From Actinostola sp. cb2023 (Eukaryota > Cnidaria > Anthozoa > Actiniaria > Actinostolidae), in the NCBI GenBank assembly GCA_033675265.1, contig JAUJYZ010001352.1, positions 271,001 to 335,000 on the forward strand: DNA of 64,000 nucleotides, in the 5' to 3' direction. The notes beneath the pieces are model-generated. The model saw only the letters and a list, made by a program, of their open reading frames with translations, did no database searches and had not been told where the DNA came from. Both the position numbers and the translations under genes were made by a program. Position 1 is the stretch's first letter. Each line of letters starts with the position of its first letter. Shown here one piece after another: positions 23,701-35,700 of this stretch.

Positions 23701-26700
23701 GGTGGAGTGCGCGTAATACGTATTGTATTTCCTGTGGTGGAGTGCGCGTAATACGTATTGTATTGGGTTTCCTGTGGTGGAGTGCGCGTAATACGTATTG
23801 TATTGGGTTTCCTGTGGTGGAGTGCGCGTAATACGTATTGTATTGGGTTTCCTGTGGTGGAGTGCGCGTAATACGTATTGTATTTCCTATGGTGGAGTGC
23901 GTGTAATACGTATTGTATTGGGTTTCCTGTGGTGGAGTGCGCGTAATACGTATTGTATTTCCTGTGGTGGAGTACGCGTAATACGTATTGTATTGGGTTT
24001 CCTGTGGTGGTGCATGCGTAATACGTATTGTATTGGGTTTCCTGTGGTGGTGCGTGCGTAATACGTATTATATTGGGTTTCCTGTGGTGGAGTGCGCGTA
24101 ATACGTATTGTATTGGGTTTCCTGTGGTGGTGCATGCGTAATACGTATTGTATTGGGTTTCCTGTGGTGGTGCGTGCGTAATACGTATTGTATTGGGTTT
24201 CCTGTGGTGGAGTGCGCGTAATACGTATTGTATTGGGTTTCCTGTGGTGGTGCATGCGTAATACGTATTGTATTGGGTTTCCTGTGGTGGAGCGCGCGCA
24301 ATACGTATTGTATTTCCTGTGATGGTGCGTGCGTAATACGTATTGTATTGGGGTTTCCTGTGGTGGTGTGTGCGTAATACGTATTATATTGTATTGGGTT
24401 TCCTGTGGTGGAGTGCGCGTAATACGTATTGTATTGGGTTTCCTGTGGTGGAGTGCGCGTAATACGTATTGTATTGGGTTTCCTGTGGTGGTGCGTGCGT
24501 GCGTAATACGTATTGTATTGGGTTTCCTGTGGTGGTGCGTGCGTAATACGTATTGTATTGGGTTTCCTGTGGTGGAGTGCGCGTAATACGTATTGTATTG
24601 GGTTTCCTGTGGTGGAGTGCGCGTAATACGTATTGTATTGGGTTTCCTGTGGTGGAGTGCGCGTAATACGTATTGTATTTCCTGTGGTGGAGTGCACGCA
24701 ATACGTATTGTATTGGGTTTCCTGTGGTGGAGTGCGCGTAATACGTATTGTATTTCCTGTGGTGGAGTGCACGCAATACGTATTGTATTGGGTTTCCTGT
24801 GGTGGAGCATGCGTAAAACGTATTGTATTGGGTTTCCTGTGGTGGAGTGCGCGTAATACGTATTGTATTGGGTTTCCTGTAGTGGAGCATGCGTAAAACG
24901 TATTGTATTGGGTTTCCTGTGGTGGTGCGTGCGTAATACGTATTGTATTGGGTTTCCTGTGGTGGAGTGCGCGTAATACGTATTGTATTGGGTTTCCTGT
25001 GGTGGAGCATGCGTAAAACGTATTGTATTGGGTTTCCTGTGGTGGAGTGCGCGTAATACGTATTGTATTGGGTTTCCTGTGGTGGAGTGCGCGTAATACG
25101 TATTGTATTGGGTTTCCTGTGGTGGAGTGCGCGTAATACGTATTATATTGGGTTTCCTGTGGTGGAGTGCGCGTAATACGTATTGTATTGGGTTTCCTGT
25201 GGTGGAGTGCGCGTAATACGTATTGTATTGGGTTTCCTGTGGTGGAGTGCGCGTAATACGTATTGTATTTCCTATGGTGGAGTGCGTGTAATACGTATTG
25301 TATTGGGTTTCCTGTGGTGGAGTGCGCGTAATACGTATTGTATTTCCTGTGGTGGAGTGCGCGTAATACGTATTGTATTGGGTTTCCTGTGGTGGAGTGC
25401 GCGTAATACGTATTGTATTTCCTGTGGTGGAGTGCGCGTAATACGTATTGTATTGGGTTTCCTGTGGTGGAGTGCGCGTAATACGTATTGTATTGGGATT
25501 CCTGTGGTGGAGTGCGCGTAATACGTATTGTATTTCCTGTGGTGGAGTACGCGTAATACGTATTGTATTGGGTTTCCTGTGGTGGTGCATGCGTAATACG
25601 TATTGTATTGGGTTTCCTGTGGTGGTGCGTGTGCGTAATACGTATTGTATTTCCTATGGTGGAGTGCGTGTAATACGTATTGTATTGGGTTTCCTGTGGT
25701 GGAGTGCGCGTAATACGTATTGTATTTCCTGTGGTGGAGTGCGCGTATTACGTATTGTATTGGGTTTCCTGTGGTGGAGTGCGCGTAATACGTATTGTAT
25801 TGGGTTTCCTGTGGTGGAGTGCGCGTAATACGTATTGTATTTCCTGTGGTGGAGTGCGCGTAATACGTATTGTATTGGGTTTCCTGTGGTGGAGTGCGCG
25901 TAATACGTATTGTATTGGGTTTCCTGTGGTGGAGTGCGCGTAATACGTATTGTATTGGGTTTCCTGTGGTGGAGTGCGCGTAATACGTATTGTATTTCCT
26001 ATGGTGGAGTGCGTGTAATACGTATTGTATTGGGTTTCCTGTGGTGGAGTGCGCGTAATACGTATTGTATTTCCTGTGGTGGAGTACGCGTAATACGTAT
26101 TGTATTGGGTTTCCTGTGGTGGTGCATGCGTAATACGTATTGTATTGGGTTTCCTGTGGTGGTGCGTGCGTAATACGTATTATATTGGGTTTCCTGTGGT
26201 GGAGTGCGCGTAATACGTATTGTATTGGGTTTCCTGTGGTGGTGCATGCGTAATACGTATTGTATTGGGTTTCCTGTGGTGGTGCGTGCGTAATACGTAT
26301 TGTATTGGGTTTCCTGTGGTGGAGTGCGCGTAATACGTATTGTATTGGGTTTCCTGTGGTGGTGCATGCGTAATACGTATTGTATTGGGTTTCCTGTGGT
26401 GGAGCGCGCGCAATACGTATTGTATTTCCTGTGATGGTGCGTGCGTAATACGTATTGTATTGGGTTTCCTGTGGTGGTGTGTGCGTAATACGTATTATAT
26501 TGGGTTTCCTGTGGTGGAGTGCGCGTAATACGTATTGTATTGGGTTTCCTGTGGTGGAGTGCGCGTAATACGTATTGTATTGGGTTTCCTGTGGTGGTGC
26601 GTGCGTAATACGTATTGTATTGGGTTTCCTGTGGTGGTGCGTGCGTAATACGTATTGTATTGGGTTTCCTGTGGTGGTGTGTGCGTAATACGTATTATAT

Positions 26701-29700
26701 TGGGTTTCCTGTGGTGGAGTGCGCGTAATACGTATTGTATTGGGTTTCCTGTGGTGGAGTGCGCGTAATACGTATTGTATTTCCTGTGGTGGTGCGTGCG
26801 TAATACGTATTGTATTGGGTTTCCTGTGGTGGTGTGTGCGTAATACGTATTGTATTGGGTTTCCTGTGGTGGAGTGTGCGCGTAATACGTATTGTATTGG
26901 GTTTCCTGTGGTGGAGTGCGCGTAATACGTATTGTATTGGGTTTCCTGTGGTGGTGCGTGCGTAATACGTATTGTATTGGGTTTCCTGTGGTGGAGCGTG
27001 TGTAATACGTATTGTATTCCTGTGCTTCCTGTGCGGTATAATGCTGGGCTCCCTGTGGTGCGCATTGATAGTAACTTTAAGGTGTGCTATACTGTTTATA
27101 TCGAAACGCGTCCTTCCAGTAACTACCCTTTTAAGCGTGATGTCGTTCTTTTCTTTTAACTTTTCGATTTCTTGTTTTAATTTTGAAACTTCTTTATCGT
27201 GATCCTGGAATTGAAATGTCATCTGAATGGCCATCATCATCATCAATACGTGTTATCATCATCATCATCATCAATACGTGTTACCATCATCATCATCATC
27301 CATACGTGTTATCATCATCATCACTACGTCTTATCATCATCATCAATACGTCTTATCATCATCATCATTATCATCATCACTGAGTACTTAATTATGGCCA
27401 TTACTACCACTACTGCCACATCATCATCATCATCATCACTGCGTCTTATCATCATCATCATCACTGAGTACTTAATTATGGCCATTACTACCACTACTAC
27501 CACATCATCATCATCATCATCATCATCACCATGATCACCAGCTGGCAATTTAGTCATCAAAACCTCCACCACTATCCATGAATCAGGCCACAGATCATCA
27601 TCATCACTGTCAACATAACATCATTACCACAATTATTGTCATCATTATCATCCTTCAGACCCACCTCAGCAGCCAAGGATCATCATCATTACCATCATCA
27701 TCACCGTCATCATCATCACCACAGTCATCATCATTCAAACCCACCTCAGCAGCCAAGGATCATCATCATTACCGTCATCATCACCGTCATCATCACGACA
27801 GTCATCATCATTCAAACCCACCTCAGCAGCCACTGCCATAGCTTGCATAAGTCGTTTACATCGCTGTTCCAAGTCATCTTTCTCTTTGTGACTTTGTCGC
27901 AGTTTTTCCTGAAAACAAAAGCACACACTAAATATGATGAAAATCACTGTATGCAATGTATGCATTCTCTTTGATTCGACCCAATTTGTAACACATAGGG
28001 GACTGGGAAGAGGAAAAGGGACTAAGGAGAGGAAGACTGGGGAGAGGAAAAGGGATTGGGGAGGAAGACTGGGGAGAGGAAAAGGGACTGGGGAGAGGAA
28101 AAGGGACTGGGGAGAGGAAAAGGGACTGGGGAGAGGAAAAGGGACTGGGGAGAGGAAAAGGGACTGTGGAGGAAGACTGGGGAGAGGAAAAGGGACTGGG
28201 GAGAGGAAAAGGGACTGGGGATATTGACAATATTGATATTAGTGTACCTCTAGCGAAGTGGAGTTTGGTGGTGGGAATGATGTATAGTCGGTACGTATGA
28301 TGGGTTCGACATCAGCACGTGGAATAGTTGATAGGTTTTGGGTATTGGCATTAGTACGGGTGAGTGGTGATCCTGGAATAATAACAAATTATAAGTTATA
28401 AATAAATAAATAGTAAATGATAATGGTAATGTATTTCATGATGATGATGATGGAGCTGTATTTGATGATGATGATGATGATAGTGCTTGTGGTAATGGAG
28501 GTGGTTTTGTTGTTGTTGTTGATAATAATGATGATTAAGATGATGATGATGATGATAGTGGTCGTCGTAATGGAGGCGGTTTTGTTGTTTTGTCGTTGTT
28601 GTTGTTGATGATGATGATGACGGTGGTGGTACCAATGGTGTAATTATGGTTGTTGATGTCCATGGTGATGCATTGATAGTAATAATGATGATGATGATGA
28701 CATTGTTGACAAGTTTACCTGAAATGTCAAACTTCAATTCCTTGCTAACATTGCTTTTTCGTACACTCTACAAAATAAGAACTTCCTTTCAATTTGAAAA
28801 TTTGGAGCAACATGATTTGAGGTCATCAGGATTAATTTCAAGTCACTGTTTATGAAAGTCAGTAAAGTACAGAGATATGGTTAGAGTGAGTTGTGGGACT
28901 TTTGCGGGATTGCAGAATTCAGATCCTTTTCCTCTCCCCAGTCCCTCTACTAATAGGTGTCCCCTATTAGTAGAGGGATTTTCCCCTCAGCTATTACATT
29001 TGACACATAAATAAAGTTATTCTATTCTATTCTATTCTATTCTATTCTATTGCTTACAGATGCACCTCCACGAGAACTGATTCGGCTATTTTTACTGATT
29101 AAATTAATTAAATTAAATTAAATTGCTAAAATTAAAAATATATCGTACACGAGTCATCCTTGATGGGTTTCCTGTGGTAGAGCAGACATGGTATTGTAGG
29201 AAACCCATCAAAAAGATGCACACACAGTTCAGGTGTACAGGACACGTAAAAAATAAAATGGTTTGACTGATCAGGGATGCATTATTACAATGTTGAGGCA
29301 AAGTACACACAGACAAGTGAGCACGGCAGATATTGGGCTCCCTGTGTTGCTGACATGTTTGTAATTTGGGCTTCCTGTGGTGACAACATTTGACAGTTTG
29401 GGGTTCCTGTGGTGATGACGTATTTGCAATTTGGGCTTCCTGTGGTGATGACGTGCTTGCAATTTGGGCTTCCTGTGGTGACAACATTTGGCAGTTTGGG
29501 GTTCCTGTGGCGATGACGTATTTGCAATTTGGGCTTCCTGTGGTGATAACATGTTTGCAATTTGGGCTTCCTGTGGTGACAACATTTGACAGTTTGGGGT
29601 TCCTGTGGTGATGACGTATTTGCAATTTGGGCTTCCTGTGGTGATAACGTGTTGTAGTTTTTCACAATAAAATACATGACTCACCCTTTCCATTGATAAT

Positions 29701-32700
29701 GTCTGGTACTGTTTTCGCTGTTTTTCAGGAGTTACTTTTCCTTGACTGGCTTCAGTGGTAAGTATATCAGCACGGGGTAGAACGGGACTTTCAGTAGGAC
29801 TTGATGTATGACTGACACTGTCTGTCAGATAATGAATTTTGAATGAAAAGATTTATGAAAGTGGTTAAATGAGAATAAATAAAGTGAGCAATAGGGAAAA
29901 CAGTAAATGGATGGATGGATAGATGGAGCACTGAATAGAAGCAAAAATAGTAAAAAGAATGAATGGATGAATGAATGAATGAATTAGTGAATTAGTGAAT
30001 GGATGGATAGATAGATGGAAGAATGAGTGAATGGATGGATAGATAGATGGAAGAGTGAGTGAATGGATGGATAGATAGATGGAAGAATGAGTGAATGGAT
30101 GGATAGATAGATGGAAGAATGAGTGAATGGATGGATAGATAGATGGAAGAATGAGTGAATGGATGGATAGATAGATGGAAGAATGAGTGAATGGATGGAT
30201 AGATAGATGGATGGATGGACGAGTGAATGAATGGAGAGTTGGATTAATGGAAGAGTGAGTGAATGGATGGATAGATAGATAGATGGAAGAGTGAGTGAAT
30301 GGATGGATAGATAGATAGATGGAAGAGTGAGTGAATGGATGGATAGATAGATGGAAGTGATGGAAAATTAATGGATGGTTTGTTGGATGGATGGATGGAT
30401 GGATGGATGGTTGAATGGATGGATGGAATGAATAGAAGCACTGTCAAATGAATGAACAAACAAATGGATAGCCAGACAGACAAATGAATTAAAGGGTGAA
30501 CAGGCCTATGGATAGGTATGGATATCAATCAACTAGTGGATTTTACACAATCATACCTGAATCAAACCAACTACTGTCATAATCTTTAATGATGTGTTGA
30601 ATAAGTGCCTCGACATATAGTTTGACGAGGTAGTCTTTAGCTGACATTCAGTAACAAAAACAAGGATTTAAATTTCTCTTAACACAATACTACCGAAATC
30701 ACTTGACTGTTAGCACTGCCAAAATAACGATTGATCGCTTTTTGAATTTCGGTTAACTCACGTGACCATTTGGAGAGCTCCAAATGGTCACGTGAGTTAA
30801 CTGAAATTCAAAACGCGATTGATCATTATTTTGGCAGTGCTAACAGTCGAGTAATTTCGGTAGTAATATAGTATCTTTTTAGATGAACACAATTAATTAT
30901 TATCAAATCGCTCTCGTAGACAGTCACTTCTCTAACTTAAAGATAGACCCCCCACCCTTTGCACTGATGTACTAATCCAGACAGACTAAGGGTTACTAAG
31001 TTTGGGTGTCAATCAGTCCACAAAATACATTTTGTTTAATTGTATGACTTACATGTACGTGCTACATTTCTCAGTTTTTTCTGTAGTCGCTTGACGGCGG
31101 CATCAACTAAGAGAAGAAATGCATACTATGAATACATGCAGCAGAGATACTGGGAGGCCAATCAACCCTGGCTGAACAGGCGGTGGGTGGCTGTCACTCA
31201 ATCAAGACAATCAGTAGTCAATAAGCAAAGGTGCATACATTGTGTCATTAATGACAGCTCGTCAGTAGAATATTCCATACATTATTATTTACATGTGCTT
31301 TTTTAAATCATAGTCGGTATAAATGTACACATGCAACTGTACAGTCATGTACCTTCTGCAGCTCTCAGTAGTTGAACAAGATCGAATTTTCCACCACATC
31401 TTTCAGCCAAATCTGCTGCTGTCTCTGATGTACTGGTGAGAGCATAGATATCTGCACCCATCTAGTGATTGGACATCAAATAATGATAAATTGTATATTG
31501 TATATTTATCTATTGTTATAGTCGAGCGTTTTTAACATGAGCCTCTGGCTCGGGAGATTGGGTAACCACTCCTTACGTTATCGACATTAAATAAATTATT
31601 GTATTGTATTGTTATATACATGTAATTGTATTGTACTGTAAGGTACAATATTTAATGCATGTGCTCCTTCACTCAAAAGTGTTCTTCTAGGGGACAGACG
31701 ATGCACCCTTTAACTCCCTCCCTCCATCAGTACTCCATTCTACAGACCTGTATTTAAAGCTGCACTGAGCTGTGCATCAACCAACTAAGTCACCCTTGCT
31801 CCTAAAGGGTTTGTCTAAGTCTTAGAGTACGGCTGCTCATATTATATCTATTATATATACCTGAATAAGTGACTCAGCACACTCTACATGGTCATCCGTT
31901 GACCCTTTCCTAAAGACGAAAATGAAAAACTTAATATGTAGATCTAGACACCTTTATTTATAATCAAGGTAGTCCACATAGAAATTGCCTGAGTAGCCAT
32001 AACTCTTACCATGCCACTGCATGTAATGGAGTCCAACAGGCCTGTGATGAAGTAAAATGAGTTTTAGTATTCTATAATTATAAATCCAGTCAAATTTAAA
32101 GTAAATTGAAATTTTAAATATTATCGCTTTCTCTTGTGATACTTCTGAACTTATTCTGAATCTTAGATGTATTACTAAAATCAGTTACACTACTTAGACT
32201 AGTCACTCAAGCTTTTAAAGCGCAAGCTCAAAAGGTCTTATTTCACTAATGCAAATGAGTTGGATGCAAGCATAAGCACAAGTACAAGTACGAGGATTTA
32301 ATTTTTCCCTTTCTTGTGCTTGCAGTTATACGGTCTTAGGGACCGTCGACATATTCACCTTTCCCCGCTTAACGTCCACTGGACGTTTAGGTCAGACCCC
32401 CCCCCCCCTCCCCCCCTCCTTAACGTCCACCTGGAATTTCCTGTTTTTCGTATTGAAAATGCGTGGGAATGGTTTTGCATTCTGCAACATTACTCAAAAC
32501 AAACGGTAACAAACAACAGTCCAAGGTTCTTTATACCGCTGGAAAATCCTCAAAACTGCCCCCATTCCATTTTCATTCTCCTTAATAACAAGCATTCTCG
32601 TACCCAAGCCACCACAAACAGAGGTGGTCATCCAAGATTTTCGATAGTTTTTATGTACTATATACAATATGAGCGGCCGATCTGTATGGGATTTAGGCGA

Positions 32701-35700
32701 GAGTTGTAAATCCCATACAGATCGGACGCGAATATTGTATATTACTTATCGAATCCAACGATGTATAAGTGGATGTTTTACTATAATTTGGATGATAGGA
32801 AACAGTTTGGCCGAGCAAATCCAAGTTAAAGTTGAATGCAAATGAGGACGAATCTCTTGCCGATTTACAGATGTCTGCTACGCTTATGATTTCTATTGTA
32901 TTTCCCTCATTAATTATTGATGAATTTGATAACAGAATCTATTTATATAACACCGAAGTTTGTTGGAACGGACCACCAGTTTGTTCGTTTTATCTTTGCT
33001 TTCTTTTTGATTTCAACATGAAGTAAAAAAAAATGTTTTTTTTACAACTGAAATGCCCCACACTAACGCCCAATTTTTTCCTGCCTTACCCCCTCCCCCC
33101 CTAAACGTCCAGTGGACGTTAAGCGGGGAAAGGTGAATATGTCGACGGCCCCTTATGTTGGCCTGTTTTCACACAACACAAGTTTCTTATACATGCATCG
33201 TAATCAAATCGTAGTCAAATCTACATGTACAATAATCCAGTACTAATGTGCGTGTGAGCATCTTCCTTAGTTTGTAACACGAGCAATATAAATATTAAAT
33301 TATTATTATTAAATTATTGTACTGCAACCTGCATATCCTTATGCAAATTACAACACATGTTTAAGGCCCCAATTGTTGAAAGAGCAGTTACGTACAGTAA
33401 TACAGTCAAGTGGACAAGGATTCTTTCAACAACAGGGCTCTGATTAAAAAGATGACTTACATCATTGACAAAAGTAATATTAGCACCACGTTCCTGCACA
33501 TTAAACAAGACATTAAGTATTAGAAGCAATTCATCAATAACATCATGTACTTTGTACTCTCATTGTTGATATATGTGTACATCATATTAGTTTAATCAGA
33601 TTGAGTCAGTCAGTCATTCAATCAGTCAGTCAGTCAGTCAGTTGGTTGGTCGGTCGGTCAGTCACCCAATCAGTGAGTCAATCACTGGTAGTCTAGTCAT
33701 CCATTCAGTGAGTGAGTCAGTCAGTCAGTGAGTCAATCAGTCAATCAATCAGTTATTCAGTCAGTCCAACCATATGTCTGTCCATCAGTTGGTTGGTCAG
33801 TCAATCCGTTGATTTATTGGTCAGTCAGTCAATCAGTTAGTCAGTCAGTCCAACCATATGTCTGTCTATCTGTGAGTTGGTTGGTCAATCAATCCGTTGA
33901 TTTATTGGACAGTCAGTCAATCAGTTGGTCAGTCAGTCCAACCATATTATGTCTGTCCATCAGTTGGTCAGCCAGTCAATCAGTTGATTGGTTGGTGTCA
34001 GTCAGTAATACATACCATAAGCAGTGCAACACACGGTAGATGACCACCTTCAGCTGCATAAAACAACGGTGTGTTCCTACTGGAATCTGTCAGCACAAAT
34101 ATAATTGTTAAAAGTATTGAAACATTACACTATTTTTATTCATCTCACTGGTCAACTGGTCTTACCTTTGGCATTGACATCGGCATTAGCATTAAGCAAT
34201 GTCACCAAGGCATAGTGGTCCCCTGGAAAAACAACAACAAATAAATCAGTACAATCTTGCAAAAATGTACAATATATATATAATTCTAGATATTAAAATA
34301 AAAAAAAATTAATGGGCTTGTAACACCTGTCACGTGACTTTTTAAATTTTCACCGCAGACAAACGAAAATACCATAACTTGAAAGAGCATACTAAAATTA
34401 GTAAAAGTGGAAAATTTGAAAAGAATCAAGCAAATAAGACAAAAGTTAATGGCTTTCAAAGTTTCCCGCTTAGACAAGGATTTGTATGGGTTTTCGCTTG
34501 GAAGGCAAGCTGTTGCCTTCCAACATACATTTCCATACAAAAAACGCAAAGTTTGAATGCTTGTAACTATTGCCCTATTTACGTATTTCCCTTCAAACTT
34601 TCCACTTTTACTAACTTTAGCATGCTCTTTCCAGTTATGGTATTTTCGTTTGTCTGCGGTCAAAATTTAAAAAGTCACGTGACAGGTGTTACAAGCCCAT
34701 TAAAATATATAAAATAAAATAAAATATTTATCATTTAAAAAATTTAAAACTGCGTGCCCCCAAATCCAGGGGCGCCTGCCTGTGGCAGGACTGCACGCCC
34801 CCAAATGCAGGTGTGCATGCCTGCGGCAGGACTGCGCGCCCCCAAATCCAGGTGCACATTAATAAGTCATTGAGTGACTTCAGCTTATTATTAAACCCAC
34901 CTTTCTTGGCTGCCTCGAAGAGTGATTCCTTCTTCATACCGTGTGTCATACTTGCTGCAGCAGCCACATTGATGAAGACATAGTCCGACGACAGGTTAGA
35001 AGTAGTAGAATCTGATCTACCAGTTTTTGCTTTCTCAATAGCTGCTAATGCTTTCTGTGTACTGATCTCTTCTTCCTTTTGTCGGATGTGACATCTGGTG
35101 CAAATCTGTGGAATAATGACAACATGTACATGCACTGTCAGCCATACATGTATATTATGGCCTGGTCCAGACACTACTCATTCATATGTGCCAAACCTAA
35201 TACACAGTTTATCAACTCAGCAACAGCTGATTTTGATGGTGTCCTTTGTGTCGGACACAATTTTTCCCATGCAGAATGTGCAATATGGTCCAGAGATTCA
35301 AATATCATAATTTATAGAAATGTAAGTACGAGAAGATTGAACATGTCATTGTCACTCATTGATCCATGTCAGTTGCAGTTGAAGGCTACTGGATTGTAGC
35401 CGAAATATTAAACAATGACATATTCAACCTTCTCGTACTTACATTTCTATTTAAATTGCATGCCCAAAGAAACACATTCATCATGATTTATGCATTAGGT
35501 TTGGCATATGAGAAGAGAACTGTATGAATTAATACTGCTAAGTGCTATAGTGTAGCATAATGCAGTAGACCCTGCAAAATAATGCTTGCCGAACCAAATG
35601 AAATCTGTCAGGTGAAATTGACAGGCTTAATTCAGCAATGTGTTTGGCACATGAATGGAGTGACATCTGACCCAGGTCTTCCATGTAGCAAGTATAAAAT

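Noticed and set aside
34286..34717. Overlapping frames of 112-125 codons on both strands, and similar ones at 40.2, 43.3 and 49.4 kb
   Set aside because: They are products of foldback palindromes. The plus and minus peptides mirror one another and match no family.
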